A stretch of DNA of 64,000 nt from an uncultured Cohaesibacter sp. (GTDB lineage Bacteria > Pseudomonadota > Alphaproteobacteria > Rhizobiales > Cohaesibacteraceae), in assembly GCF_963667045.1 (NCBI RefSeq), contig NZ_OY762934.1:3116501-3180500 (forward strand). Reading direction: 5' to 3'. Shown piece by piece: positions 1 to 9,780 of this stretch; position 1 is the stretch's first letter; each line of letters begins with the position of its first letter. A program made the translations under genes and the position numbers. The notes under the pieces were generated by a model. That model did not search any database, had not been told where the DNA came from, and saw nothing but the letters and a program-made list of their open reading frames with translations.

Positions 1-15
1 TGCGCGAAGAGCTGA

Positions 16-1251
16 TTACAGGGAAGCGGCTTTCTTCTTGATCGCGCCATTCTGCAGGATGAGCGGCATGTGCGCTCCCTGATCGGCCAGAAGGCCAAGA
101 TCGTCAAGCGGGTTGCCATCCACAACGATGAGGTCGGCAAAGGCGCCCGGCGCGATTGTGCCGATCTGACCCTCCATGCGCAGCACTTTGGCAGCATCGA
201 TGGTGGCTGAGCGAATGACGGCGTCAGATGGAAGGTAGCGACCGCGCAGTTCAAATTCGCCGGACTGTTGGGGATGCATGCCGCCTAGCAGGTCCGTGCC
301 ATAGCCCATGACAATGCCAGCCTTGTGCATCTTGGCGAGACGCTCAAGGCCCGCCTCCCGTACATCCTCGATCTTGGCGACCGATTCGGGTGGCAAGCCG
401 AACTGGGCGCCTTCCTTGGCCAGATAGTCGAAGGTGATGTTGGTTGGCACCACGACCTGTCCTTCCCGGGCAATGCGGGCCATGGTATCATCGCTCATCA
501 GGTTGCCGTGTTCGATACACTCGACGCCGCAGTCAAGGGCGCGCACGATAGCCGCGTCGTCGTAGAGATGGGCCGCAACATAAGAGCCAAAGCCCTTGGC
601 AACTTCGACGGCGGCCTTGATCTCATCCACCGAGAAGACCAGATAGCCAACCGGATCAGACGGCGAAGAGACGCCACCATCGGCCATGATCTTGATAAAT
701 TGTGCGCCGTTTTTCAGCTCTTCCCGAGCGGCCTGAAGAACGGCAGGCACACCGTCACAGACACGGCCAAGGGCGCCGAGTTTGTCGGGGTAGTAGCTGA
801 CATCTCGATTATGATAGGCACCTCGATAGTCGGTGTGGCCACCTGACTGGGACAAGGCCTTGCCACAAATCACAAGCCGCGGTGCGTCAATCAGGCTGGC
901 TTCGGTCGCCATCTGAAGGCCACGATCAGCACCGCCCAGATCGCGCACGGTGGTGAAGCCGCGCATCAGCATGTTCTTCATGATCCGGGCTGACTGAAGC
1001 GCCACCCAGGCATTTGGCAGTTCCGCATTCTGGCCCAGATTTGCCGTTGTCGCGATCACATGCACATGGCAGTCGATCAGGCCCGGCATCACGATTGCGC
1101 CTTTGAGATCAAGGGTTTCGTCTGCATCGAATGTGACATCTGCGGCGACATCGACGAACTTTCCATCCTTGATGGCAATATCAACGGTGCAAGACGGCTC
1201 CGGGCTTGTTCCGTCAACGATGCGGGCATTCCTGATCAACAATGATGACAT
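16..1251 (-). CDS. amidohydrolase-family metal-dependent hydrolase
   Basis: This 411-aa protein belongs to the amidohydrolase superfamily, in the group of imidazolonepropionase and Xaa-Pro-dipeptidase-like enzymes. The metal-site pattern is visible: DCHVHV with H62 and H64, the likely carboxylated lysine K187 in FIKIMADGG, H228 in AAHLYD, H248 in IEHGN, and D320 in GYGTD. There is no signal peptide, so it should be cytoplasmic and cleave an amide or cyclic amide bond. It diverges from the TRAP importer at 1464 with about 210 bp between them, so its substrate may enter through that carrier; that link is inference. The exact substrate cannot be read from the sequence. Confidence 0.85.
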   Translation of the reverse strand: MSSLLIRNARIVDGTSPEPSCTVDIAIKDGKFVDVAADVTFDADETLDLKGAIVMPGLIDCHVHVIATTANLGQNAELPNAWVALQSARIMKNMLMRGFTTVRDLGGADRGLQMATEASLIDAPRLVICGKALSQSGGHTDYRGAYHNRDVSYYPDKLGALGRVCDGVPAVLQAAREELKNGAQFIKIMADGGVSSPSDPVGYLVFSVDEIKAAVEVAKGFGSYVAAHLYDDAAIVRALDCGVECIEHGNLMSDDTMARIAREGQVVVPTNITFDYLAKEGAQFGLPPESVAKIEDVREAGLERLAKMHKAGIVMGYGTDLLGGMHPQQSGEFELRGRYLPSDAVIRSATIDAAKVLRMEGQIGTIAPGAFADLIVVDGNPLDDLGLLADQGAHMPLILQNGAIKKKAASL

Positions 1252-1463
1252 GGCCTTTTGAAATCCTTTTTGAGTTTGTCGTGGCTTACAATTGAAACGA
1301 GCCTTGATTTACGAACAGCTTTGCTTGTAACATAAGAACAGCACAGTCTGTAACTGAGGTAAAGTCCTAGCTGACATTTCTTCAAGGCAAAGTGCAAAGC
1401 AGCACCTATAAGCTGCATCCAACTGATCAGCCCCTCGGGGCACTCCATGGGAACATAACAATC

Positions 1464-2441
1464 ATGCTTCGCAATCTCCTTCTTACAACCGTTGGCTTTT
1501 TGGCTCTTGCGAGCACAGCAGCCAATGCCGCCAATTGGGATTTCGCATCGGAATATCCCGCAAGCTCCCTGAATGGCCAGACCGCGGACAAATTCGCCGA
1601 AGCGGTCGCCCAAAAGACCGTCGGCTCTCTGACAATCACCGTGCATCACGGCGGAGCGCTCGGATACAAGAGCATTGACCAGTTTGACGCTGTTGGCGAC
1701 GGTGCCTTGCAGGCGGCCTCTTCGGCCTTCGTTTTCTGGCCCGGAATTGATCCCATTTTCCAGCTGTCCGCTCTGCCATTTCTCGCCCCTACCACCGAAG
1801 ATGTTGCAAGGCTCTATGAACTCGCCCGGCCCGAATATGACGCCGTCTTTGCCGCAAACAACCAGATGCTGCTGTTCGCAACACCGTGGCCATCGTCCGG
1901 GCTCTGGGGCAACAAGGCTTTCACGTCCCTCGCAGATCTTGAGGGTGTGAAGGTGCGCACCTATGATGTCGGCTCGACCGAAGTGATGCGCAATGCCGGG
2001 GCCTTTCCGATCCAGATTGCCTGGAGCGATGTGCCCGCCCAGCTTTCAACCAATGCCATTGATGCGGTGCTGACCTCGGCCAATGGCGGCATCGGCATTC
2101 AGATGTGGGAGCAGCAGTCCAACTTCACCAATGTAAACTATGCCGCGACCCTTCAGGGGATTCACGTCAATCTGGATGCCTTCAATGCTCTGACGCCTGA
2201 AGAGCAGAAGGCCGTGAAGGCAGCTGCCAAGGAAGCCGAAGATTTTGGCTGGTCTCTGCTCAAGGAAGGTATGACCAAGGATTTCGCAACCCTGCGGGAA
2301 AATGGTGTAACGGTGACCGAGACGGTGCCTCCTGAATTCTCCCAGGCCCTTAGCGAGGCCGCCCAGCCCTTTATCAACAAATGGATCGAAGCGACCGGAG
2401 AGCGTGCCACGCGCATTCTCGACGCGTATAACAGCAAGTAA
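1464..2441 (+). CDS. TRAP transporter substrate-binding protein, DctP type
   Basis: A 325-aa periplasmic solute receptor of a TRAP carrier. I chose the ATG at 1464 because it opens directly with a signal peptide, MLRNLLLTTVGFLALASTAA, cleaved near ANA-ANW; the longer reading from 1392 puts 24 unconvincing residues in front. The mature part has the DctP pattern, with LNGQTADKFAEAV early, the VRTYDVGSTEVMRNAGAFPI segment and the AIDAVLTSANGG ligand region. It is followed by the small and large membrane subunits, giving a complete DctPQM system. The ligand is unknown; most DctP proteins bind carboxylates. Confidence 0.88.
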   Translation: MLRNLLLTTVGFLALASTAANAANWDFASEYPASSLNGQTADKFAEAVAQKTVGSLTITVHHGGALGYKSIDQFDAVGDGALQAASSAFVFWPGIDPIFQLSALPFLAPTTEDVARLYELARPEYDAVFAANNQMLLFATPWPSSGLWGNKAFTSLADLEGVKVRTYDVGSTEVMRNAGAFPIQIAWSDVPAQLSTNAIDAVLTSANGGIGIQMWEQQSNFTNVNYAATLQGIHVNLDAFNALTPEEQKAVKAAAKEAEDFGWSLLKEGMTKDFATLRENGVTVTETVPPEFSQALSEAAQPFINKWIEATGERATRILDAYNSK

Positions 2442-2599
2442 AATGCCCGTGCCCGCCCCGAAGGGGGATGTCGCAAACGCATATGACGGCATCGCTCTGC
2501 CGGGGCAGGCATGATCGCTTCTTTCTGTTTCACCTCGGATGGGGCCGCCTGTGAAAGAGCCGGATTGTCGGCTTGCTTCCTCAGGGCAACGGAGCTGCT

Positions 2600-3121
2600 A
2601 TGTCTCGCTTTTATCGACTTGTCTATTTCATCTCCACGCTTGCTGCGATTGTGGCCGCGGCTGCGCTGGTCTTCATGGTCGGTTTGATCGCACTGGAAAT
2701 CCTGCTGCGGTCGCTGTTCTCGACCTCCACTTTCATGACCGCTGAATTTGTCGGCTATGCAGTGGCCACATCCACGGTCTGGTCTCTGGGCTATGTGCTC
2801 GAGCATGAGCAGCTCATCCGGGTCAACCTGTTGCTCGCGCGGCTTCCTGAGCGACTGCAAGATGTCATGACCGCTATTTCCGCTGGTCTGCTACTTGCCG
2901 GGACACTGGGCCTTGCCTGGATGTTCTGGCTCCGCGCGGCAAAGGCATGGGCACGCGGCACCGTGTCGCCTTCGATTGCTGCGGTTCCGGTGTGGATACC
3001 GGAGAGCGTGATCCTCGCCGGATTGCTCGTCTTTGCGCTGCAGGTTTTCGCGCATGGTCTGCGGCATCTGCAAGGCTATCCGACGCCAGCCCCGCGCGAA
3101 CCCCAACCCTTTACCGAATAG
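2600..3121 (+). CDS. TRAP transporter small permease, DctQ type
   Basis: A 173-aa membrane protein with four predicted hydrophobic segments, the size and pattern of a DctQ small permease. The start at 2600 (MSRFYRLVYF) is preceded by GGAG at 2591; the in-frame ATG at 2573 lacks such a site. The sequence carries the family's VGYAVATSTVWSLGYVLEHE region between helices two and three. It lies between the receptor gene and the large permease, 19 bp before the latter, and should form the integral membrane complex with it. Confidence 0.87.
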   Translation: MSRFYRLVYFISTLAAIVAAAALVFMVGLIALEILLRSLFSTSTFMTAEFVGYAVATSTVWSLGYVLEHEQLIRVNLLLARLPERLQDVMTAISAGLLLAGTLGLAWMFWLRAAKAWARGTVSPSIAAVPVWIPESVILAGLLVFALQVFAHGLRHLQGYPTPAPREPQPFTE

Positions 3122-3140
3122 CAGCCAAAGGCACACCCTT

Positions 3141-4451
3141 ATGGAAACACTCGTCTCTTTTGGCATCGTACTGGTGCTTTTGTTTGCGTTTCTTGGCTTC
3201 GGAACCTGGGTTTTTGCGAGCCTTGCCATGGTTGCATTCTGTTCGCTCAGCCTCATTCTGGAGATGCCACCCTTCCGCATTGGCAGCATCGCGGCGAATA
3301 TCTTCTATCGCTATGCCTCGAGCTGGGAGCTTGCCGCCATTCCGATGTTCATCTGGATGGGAGAAATCATCTTTCGCACCGATATCTCTGCCCGATTGTT
3401 CCGGGGACTCTCTCCCTTTGTTGACTATGTTCCCGGTCGTCTTCTGCACACCAACGTGCTGGGTTGCACCCTGTTTGCCGCTGTGTCCGGCTCGTCTCCG
3501 GCAACAACGGCGACCGTCGGCAAGATCACGACGGCAGAGCTATCCAGTCGCGGTTATAGCCAATCGCTGTCGCTCGGTTCCCTTGCAGGGGCTGGCAGTC
3601 TGGGGCTGTTGATCCCTCCGTCGATCGTCATGATCGTCTATGGCATTCTGGCCGAGCAGTCGATCAGTCGCCTGTTCGCGGCCGGTCTGGTGCCCGGCAT
3701 CATGATCTCGGCGCTCTATTCTGCCTATATCATGATCCGGTCGTGGCTTGATCCCACTCTTGTCCCGACGGATCGTCCCCGCCACACTCCTCTCGATTTC
3801 GCCAAGGCATGTCTGAATCTGGCCCCGCTCGTGATCCTGATGACCATCGTCCTCGGCTCGATCTACACCGGTATTGCCACGCCTTCGGAAGCGGCGGCGG
3901 TCGGGGTGATTGCATCCATTGTGATCGCCATGGTGATGGGGCAGTTTTCCCTCTCTCTTTTGGCCGAGACGCTGATGGGCGCGCTCATAACCTCCACCAT
4001 GGTCTGCTCGATCCTGATTGCTGCTGCCTTGATGTCGACTGCCATGGGCTATCTCCACATCCCCGCCAATGTGGCGCAGGCCATTGCCAGCCTCGATCCG
4101 TCGCCATGGATGCTGCTGATCATCCTGTCGCTCTTCTATCTTGGTCTTGGTTTCATTCTGGATGGCAACTCCATCGTGGTGATGAGCCTGCCGATTGCGC
4201 TGCCGCTGGCGCAACAGGCCGGATTCGATCCAATCTGGTTCGGGGTCTATCTCGTGCTGATGGTCGAAATGGCGCAAGTCACGCCACCTGTGGGGTTCAA
4301 CCTGTTTGTCCTGCAAGGAATTTCGGGACGATCCATCGGCTATGTCGCGCGAGCGGCACTCCCCTTCTTCTTCCTCATGCTGCTCGGCGTCACCATTCTG
4401 GCCCTGTTCCCGGATATCGCCCTGTGGCTCCCCAACACGCTTTACGGATAG
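3141..4451 (+). CDS. TRAP transporter large permease, DctM type
   Basis: A 436-aa polytopic inner-membrane protein of the DctM family, the ion-coupled translocation subunit of the TRAP carrier. The start at 3141 (METLVSFGIV) follows the DctQ stop closely; the open frame from 3033 overlaps DctQ and is not needed. Family hallmarks include AVSGSSPATTATVGKIT near residue 120, the LGLLIPPSIVMIVYG region, and GFILDGNSIVVMSLPI with VEMAQVTPPVGFNLFVLQG near the C-terminus. Length and helix pattern are normal for the family. Confidence 0.9.
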   Translation: METLVSFGIVLVLLFAFLGFGTWVFASLAMVAFCSLSLILEMPPFRIGSIAANIFYRYASSWELAAIPMFIWMGEIIFRTDISARLFRGLSPFVDYVPGRLLHTNVLGCTLFAAVSGSSPATTATVGKITTAELSSRGYSQSLSLGSLAGAGSLGLLIPPSIVMIVYGILAEQSISRLFAAGLVPGIMISALYSAYIMIRSWLDPTLVPTDRPRHTPLDFAKACLNLAPLVILMTIVLGSIYTGIATPSEAAAVGVIASIVIAMVMGQFSLSLLAETLMGALITSTMVCSILIAAALMSTAMGYLHIPANVAQAIASLDPSPWMLLIILSLFYLGLGFILDGNSIVVMSLPIALPLAQQAGFDPIWFGVYLVLMVEMAQVTPPVGFNLFVLQGISGRSIGYVARAALPFFFLMLLGVTILALFPDIALWLPNTLYG

Positions 4452-4459
4452 ACACAACA

Positions 4460-4945
4460 ATGCATCCTGATAAATCGCGCCCGGTGCCAGAAGCGCATGG
4501 CACCTGTGCACCCATGCCTGTGATGAGTTTCGAGTTGGCCATGGACATCTGTCGCAAGGCCTATGGCTTCCGGCTCTTCACCATTTTGCTCAACGATGGC
4601 GAGGCGGGTGAAATCATGCGTTTGTTCAGTTCGAACGAGACAGACTATCCCCCCGGCGGACGCAAGCCCATGGGCCCCACCCCCTGGGGTGACCGTGTGC
4701 TGAAAGAGAAACTCTGCTGGCTTGGTGATGGTGAGGCGGCGATCCGCTGGGCCTTCCCCGATGCCGAGAAAATCCTCTCGCTTGGCTGTCAATCCTGCGC
4801 CTGTGCACCGATTGTGTCTGACGGGCAAGTGATCGGCGTTCTCTCCCTCAGTCATGTTGAGGGGCATTACAGCCTTGAGGATCTGGCAGGCATTGCTGTG
4901 ATCGCGGGTCTGTTGGCACCCTGCCTTCCAGCCCGCAGCCTCTAG
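4460..4945 (+). CDS. GAF-domain protein
   Basis: A 161-aa soluble protein, almost entirely a single GAF domain. It begins 8 bp after the DctM stop, so it is the last gene of the TRAP operon. The SLGCQSCACAP segment places cysteines at residues 110, 113 and 115 just before the last strands (APIVSDGQVIGVLSLSH). Cysteines at 110 and 113 are usual in small GAF proteins of this kind, while the third is less common. A sensory or regulatory role is likely, with a small molecule or redox signal as the cue; no DNA-binding or catalytic domain is attached. Confidence 0.75.
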   Translation: MHPDKSRPVPEAHGTCAPMPVMSFELAMDICRKAYGFRLFTILLNDGEAGEIMRLFSSNETDYPPGGRKPMGPTPWGDRVLKEKLCWLGDGEAAIRWAFPDAEKILSLGCQSCACAPIVSDGQVIGVLSLSHVEGHYSLEDLAGIAVIAGLLAPCLPARSL

Positions 4946-4990
4946 AGCGATTTAAATCTAAACCGGGTCTCCGGTTTAGATTTAAACGCT
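4946..4990. terminator. long hairpin after the TRAP operon
   Basis: A near-perfect inverted repeat: the left arm AGCGATTTAAATCTAAACCGG (one unpaired A) at 4946-4966 pairs with 4971-4990 around a GTCT loop. It lies directly after the GAF gene and downstream of the convergent HyuA gene. There is no clear T-run, so it may be a bidirectional terminator, an mRNA 3' stabiliser or a dispersed palindromic repeat. Confidence 0.55.
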
Positions 4991-5205
4991 ATTTCTCAGA
5001 ATGCTATTGCATTCCCGTGAACGGGTGTTCCCGCGCATTGCTCTGGTGCCAATCGCCCGCGATATCGCGATTCTCGACAAGCTTGAGCAAAGCGTCTTGC
5101 ACGGCTCAAGCCGCAGGTCATGGCGCTTCTCCATTATGGAAGATCAACCAAGAGGCAAAAAATCATCTTTCCCTGTGTCAGGCAAACGTGTTGCTACTGC
5201 GCCTT

Positions 5206-6747
5206 TCAGATGAACCCCAAATCTCCGACAAGACGGATCCGTACTCTAAGAGGGTTGCCAGGCATGTAAGAGAGTGGGGCATCCTCTATGTCGATCAGTT
5301 TGAGAGACTTTGCATCTGCACCCGCCTCTATGGCCCGATCTTCAGCGAGGAGGCGAGCAGCGTCGAGTGCTTCATCCCGGCTCATGTCGTAGTAGACCTT
5401 GTCGACTTCCCCGCTCACCTGCGCCATGGCCGCGCCAACAGCATTGGCGACGCCTGCATTTTCGACCTTGATGATCGTGGAAACACCTTCAAGTTGGTCC
5501 GGGGCGAGCGCAGCACCGCCGCCAACGACGATGACTGGCACGTCTGCAGCACTGGTTTTCATTCGGTCCACCAGGTCGCAAAGCGTCTGGTTGATCCATG
5601 CGGATATCTTTTCGATGATAGCCGGATCAAGATCCTCGACGCTCTGCGGCTCGCCAAATGACATCAGACCGGTCTTGACGGCAAAATCACTGAGGGTCAG
5701 GGTATCCCCGCCAAAAACACGGGCTTTTTCTGTCATGCGATACCCGACGCTGTCAGGCCCAATCCTTGCACCGTCCTGTCTAATGATCGTCCCTCCACCC
5801 AAGGCAACGGCCATGACATCCGGCATGGGGAAGAAGGTTGCGACACCGCCAATATCGACCTTGCTGTTGGCTTCTCTTGGAAAGCCATTTTGCAGAAATC
5901 CTGCATCGGTGGTGGTGCCGCCAATATCAAGTACGACAGCATCATCAAGCCCGGAAAGCATACGAGCACCGCGCATGCTGTTGGTCGGCCCGGACGCAAA
6001 ACACCTCACGGGATATTGCGCAGCCTGCTCGGACTGCATCACAGTGCCGTCATTCTGGGTCAGAAACAGGGGTGCTTTGAGACCACTTTCCGCGATTGCC
6101 TTTTTGAAGGCATCCACCGTTTCACGCGCCAGAGGATGAAGGGCGCTGTTGAGGATCGTTGCATTTTCGCGTTCGAGCAGACCGATCCTTCCCAGATGGC
6201 AAGATAGGGTTACCGTTGCATCCGGCACAATTTCCTTGAGTATAGCTTCTGCCTCTAACTCACATTCAGCGGTGATAGGCGAGAAGACCGAGGTAATCGC
6301 AACAGAGCGAACGTCACTTTGTGCAATGGCAAGGGCAGCCTTGCGCATTCCGTCCCGATCAAAAGGCACGATCGGGCGACCATCGAACTCATGTCCGCCC
6401 CTGATCAGATAGCTGCCCCCGTCCAATCGGGTGTGCAGATCTTCGGGCCACCCCTGCATCGGCAGAATCGTAGAAGCTGCAGGCAATCCGATACGCACAC
6501 TTGCCACGCGCGCCAGACTGCGCCGCTCGACAACCGCATTGGTAAAATGGGTTGTTCCGATCATCACGGCATGGATCGTGTCCTGCTCCGCCGGAGCCAA
6601 GTCCATGAGGACATGATTGAGGGCCTTTCGGATGCCGGAAAAGACGTCCATGGTCGTGGATGTCTTGATCGAGGACAGGATCCTGTCTCCGTCCATCAGA
6701 ACGGCATCCGTATTGGTGCCGCCAACATCAATGCCAATCCGCCTCAT
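5206..6747 (-). CDS. hydantoinase/oxoprolinase HyuA-like subunit
   Basis: A 513-aa member of the hydantoinase A/oxoprolinase family, ATP-dependent enzymes that open hydantoin or 5-oxoproline rings. The N-terminal phosphate loop IGIDVGGTNTDAVLMD and a second ATPase-fold signature, VVLDIGGTTTDAGFL near residue 280, are both present. I chose the ATG at 6747 because it overlaps the stop of the upstream DUF917 gene in an ATGA junction, indicating translational coupling; a start at 6771 would lie inside that gene. The usual partner HyuB is absent, but pairing with a DUF917 gene is a recognised arrangement. It is the last gene of a transport and catabolic operon. Confidence 0.87.
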   Translation of the reverse strand: MRRIGIDVGGTNTDAVLMDGDRILSSIKTSTTMDVFSGIRKALNHVLMDLAPAEQDTIHAVMIGTTHFTNAVVERRSLARVASVRIGLPAASTILPMQGWPEDLHTRLDGGSYLIRGGHEFDGRPIVPFDRDGMRKAALAIAQSDVRSVAITSVFSPITAECELEAEAILKEIVPDATVTLSCHLGRIGLLERENATILNSALHPLARETVDAFKKAIAESGLKAPLFLTQNDGTVMQSEQAAQYPVRCFASGPTNSMRGARMLSGLDDAVVLDIGGTTTDAGFLQNGFPREANSKVDIGGVATFFPMPDVMAVALGGGTIIRQDGARIGPDSVGYRMTEKARVFGGDTLTLSDFAVKTGLMSFGEPQSVEDLDPAIIEKISAWINQTLCDLVDRMKTSAADVPVIVVGGGAALAPDQLEGVSTIIKVENAGVANAVGAAMAQVSGEVDKVYYDMSRDEALDAARLLAEDRAIEAGADAKSLKLIDIEDAPLSYMPGNPLRVRIRLVGDLGFI

Positions 6748-7826
6748 GCCAGGCACTCCTTGAAAGAACAATGGTCGAAGTCAAAGCCGAAGGATCGAGG
6801 CCCAACGACGGCTAGTCCTTCGGCGCTGGTCATGATGGGGTTGGCGGGCAATGCAATCACCTGAACCCTTTGGCCGTAACGCAAGATTTCTGCTCCGATC
6901 GCTTCTGCGGTATCTTCATCCAGCACGGTGATCAGATCAGGCACGCAGGCGACCAATTGGCCATCAAGGCGCGCAACTGAGAATTCATTCTGGAAATCAA
7001 TCTCAAGCCGTCGGCCAGAAAAGGCATCCTTGCCCGAGAGCACCGCTTTGCCGCGCACAAATCCGTCGGTCGTTCGGCGCGAGACGTCCAGCACCTTGCC
7101 CGAAAACAGCAAAGCCCCGTCTTCGACATCAAGAATGGCGGCCACCGGGTCCGTGCCGCTGGCCCGCGCCTCCAGAACCGCCTGACCAATGCGCAGCGCC
7201 TGGCTTATGGAATGGAGAATGGCATGATCCTTGACCTCGCGGCCCGACCGCGGCGCGGCACATGTGCCAGCGATGGAGCCAAGCTCGACCACCGTCTTGC
7301 GGCCGATCCGTTCCACCCGCAGCGCGTTTTCGGCCTCAGGTATAAGGAATGAATTGGCGCGAATATCGGCAATGGCAAAAGGCGCAACAGAAAGGCCGCG
7401 AATGGCAAAGCTGGCCATCTGCGCCTCGGGGAAGGCCCGGCCCATGGTATCCGCATCCACCACGGGCAGCCCCAATTCCATCCCGACCAGCAAAGCGAAG
7501 AAAGCATTTTCACCGCCGATCTCAATGGACATGATCGCATCAAATGGCTGGCCGCAATGGCTCTCCATAAGCTTGACCGCCTTGCAGATGGCCTGTGGCT
7601 CTGGCAACCGTTCCTTGGTTACCAGTGGCGCTCCCATGATACAGACCACGGCAACCCGGGCATCATCGGCCAATTCGTCCGGGCTCAGCAGGGTTACTTT
7701 CTTGCCCTGCTGATAGGCTGCCTCGGCACACATCAGCTCAAGTGCAGGATGATTGCCGCCACCGGTTCCCAGCACGCCAGCACCAATGGCGAGCGCGGTC
7801 AGTTCGTTGAATTCGAGTTCACGCAT
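6744..7826 (-). CDS. DUF917 family protein (S-methyl-thiohydantoin desulfurase-like)
   Basis: A 360-aa protein of the DUF917 family, recognised by the N-terminal GAGVLGTGGGNHP glycine-rich motif and the VVDADTMGRAFPEAQM segment. Members are often annotated as S-methyl-thiohydantoin desulfurase-like and commonly sit beside HyuA genes, as here with a 4-bp ATGA overlap. This supports joint action on a hydantoin-like ring, but the biochemical role is weakly established. It starts 44 bp after the ABC ATPase gene and is cytoplasmic. Confidence 0.83.
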   Translation of the reverse strand: MRELEFNELTALAIGAGVLGTGGGNHPALELMCAEAAYQQGKKVTLLSPDELADDARVAVVCIMGAPLVTKERLPEPQAICKAVKLMESHCGQPFDAIMSIEIGGENAFFALLVGMELGLPVVDADTMGRAFPEAQMASFAIRGLSVAPFAIADIRANSFLIPEAENALRVERIGRKTVVELGSIAGTCAAPRSGREVKDHAILHSISQALRIGQAVLEARASGTDPVAAILDVEDGALLFSGKVLDVSRRTTDGFVRGKAVLSGKDAFSGRRLEIDFQNEFSVARLDGQLVACVPDLITVLDEDTAEAIGAEILRYGQRVQVIALPANPIMTSAEGLAVVGPRSFGFDFDHCSFKECLA

Positions 7827-7870
7827 TCATTCAGTCCGTTCAAAAATATCAGAATTTGAGAGGGCGCTGT

Positions 7871-8956
7871 TTAGTGGTCGACAATCCATGAAGTCGCGCC
7901 GGGCCAGGAAAAACGCAGACGTTCACCTCTGGCCGGCAGATCCTTTAGCGCACTTTCGTGGGCGGCAAACTCGGCCCCGTTATCAAGCCGACCAACGATA
8001 CGCAGAGAAGCCCCGGAGAAGAGCACTTCTTCGACCGTCGCTTCCAGCCCGCAATGATCTTCCCTGAGAGGTGCATCCAGCCCATCGGTGATAACCACTT
8101 CAGGGCGCACGACGATGGAAAGGCTCTGTCCCGGCAACCGACCTTCAATCAGCGTCGGGTCAATGCTCTTGAAGGGAGCCCCGTGCACCAGCAGCGTTTG
8201 CGCATCACCCACTGTTGCTTCGATCAGATTGGCCCCGCCCACAAAGTCGGCAACAAACCGACTGGCTGGCTGACGATAAAGCGTTTCAGGGGTGTCAAAC
8301 TGCTCCAGATAACCAGCATTCATGATGGCAATCCGGTCCGATAGGGTCAGGGCTTCTTCCTGATCGTGGGTCACTGCGATGAAGGTGAGCCCCAGCTCGC
8401 GGTGAATGCGCTTGAGCTCTGCCTGCATCTGTTTGCGTAGCTTCATGTCCAGAGCACCAAGCGGCTCATCGAGCAAAAGCACCGACGGACGTACGATCAG
8501 AGCGCGTCCAAGGGCGACGCGCTGAGCCTGACCACCAGAAATTTCACTCACGCGACGGTTGCCAAATCCGGGCAGGCTGATCAGTTCCAGCATCGCATCG
8601 ACCTGTCTTGTGATCTCAGCCTTGCCCATCTTGCGCATGCGCAGGCCGAAAGCGATGTTTTCAGCCACCGTGCGATGTGGAAACAGGGCATAGTCCTGAA
8701 AGACCATGGCCGTATCGCGCTTATAGGGCGGCAGGCCAACGACAGAGCGCCCGACAATACGCACATCACCGCTTGTCGGATCCTCGAACCCGCTGATCAT
8801 GCGCAGCAATGTCGATTTTCCGCATCCGGACGGACCTAGGATGGTCACGAAATCGCCTTCACTGACCTGCATCGAAATTTTGTGGATTGCGGTGATGTCG
8901 CCAAAGCTCTTGGTGACGTTGGAAATCTCGACCGCAGTTTCTGCTTTTGACATCAT
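7871..8956 (-). CDS. ABC transporter ATPase, polyamine/opine type (PotA-like)
   Basis: A 361-aa ATPase of the Pot/Fbp importer class. Walker A GPSGCGKSTLLRMI, Q-loop VFQDYALFPH, signature ISGGQAQRVALGRAL, Walker B VLLLDEP and a C-terminal TOBE domain with IVVRPEV are visible. The start is one of two adjacent ATG codons at 8956 or 8953, five bases after the stop of the permease gene; the open frame further upstream overlaps that permease in another frame. It energises the two permeases encoded just before it. Confidence 0.9.
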   Translation of the reverse strand: MMSKAETAVEISNVTKSFGDITAIHKISMQVSEGDFVTILGPSGCGKSTLLRMISGFEDPTSGDVRIVGRSVVGLPPYKRDTAMVFQDYALFPHRTVAENIAFGLRMRKMGKAEITRQVDAMLELISLPGFGNRRVSEISGGQAQRVALGRALIVRPSVLLLDEPLGALDMKLRKQMQAELKRIHRELGLTFIAVTHDQEEALTLSDRIAIMNAGYLEQFDTPETLYRQPASRFVADFVGGANLIEATVGDAQTLLVHGAPFKSIDPTLIEGRLPGQSLSIVVRPEVVITDGLDAPLREDHCGLEATVEEVLFSGASLRIVGRLDNGAEFAAHESALKDLPARGERLRFSWPGATSWIVDH

Positions 8957-8961
8957 GACAT

Positions 8962-9780
8962 TCAAGCTTTGTTCGTGCGACGCGTCTGCCGGAGAATCCA
9001 TAGCTGGGAGGCAACGCTGATGATCAGGGTAAGGATGATGATGATCGAGGACAGGGCATAGACCTTGGGAGAAATCACCTGCCTGAGGGATGTCCAGATC
9101 GAGATCGGCAAGGTCTGGGTGAAGCCCGAGACGAACCACGCCACAAGAAACTCACCGAAGGCATCGGTAAAGGCCAACAGGAACACCGAGATGAAGGCCG
9201 GACGCATCAGTGGCAGGACAACTTCATAAAAGGCTCTCAGCTCGTTGGCCCCCAAATTCATCGCCGCCTCTATATAGCTGCGGCGGAAGCCCAGAAAGCG
9301 GGAATAAAGGATCAAGGCCGCATAACTCGAGGTGATTGTGGTATGGGCCAGAATGATCGCTGGTTGCCCGATCAGTTCGGGGGTGGCGCGAAACAGGGCC
9401 GACAGGCCGAGACCAAGCACCAACTGGGGCAGGATCACAGGCCCCATGACCAGGCACATCACCGCAGACTTGTAGCGCAGAGGCACCCAGGCCAGCACCA
9501 TGGCGGAGGGCATGGCCAACAACGTTGAAAGCGCTGCCGAGATCAGAGCCAACTTGATGCTGACAAAGAGTGAGCCGACAAGCTTGGTATCGTTGATGGC
9601 CGCCGAGAACCAATCCGTCGTCAAGCTGTCAAGCGGCAGACCCGGGATCGGCTTGGCATCGAATGCAAACAGAATGATCACGGCGATCGGCAGGTAGAGG
9701 AACAGGTAGATCAGCGTTGCGTAGGCTACAAAGGCCACCTTGGCGCCACTGGTCCTGTTCTTGGCAAAAACAGCCCTCAT
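8962..9780 (-). CDS. ABC transporter permease, PotC type
   Basis: A 272-aa inner-membrane permease with six predicted helices. The cytoplasmic EAA loop that docks the ATPase reads EAAMNLGANELRAFYEVVLP. The start at 9780 (MRAVFAKN) overlaps the stop of the previous permease in an ATGA junction. It pairs with the PotB-type permease as the heterodimeric channel of the importer. Confidence 0.89.
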   Translation of the reverse strand: MRAVFAKNRTSGAKVAFVAYATLIYLFLYLPIAVIILFAFDAKPIPGLPLDSLTTDWFSAAINDTKLVGSLFVSIKLALISAALSTLLAMPSAMVLAWVPLRYKSAVMCLVMGPVILPQLVLGLGLSALFRATPELIGQPAIILAHTTITSSYAALILYSRFLGFRRSYIEAAMNLGANELRAFYEVVLPLMRPAFISVFLLAFTDAFGEFLVAWFVSGFTQTLPISIWTSLRQVISPKVYALSSIIIILTLIISVASQLWILRQTRRTNKA

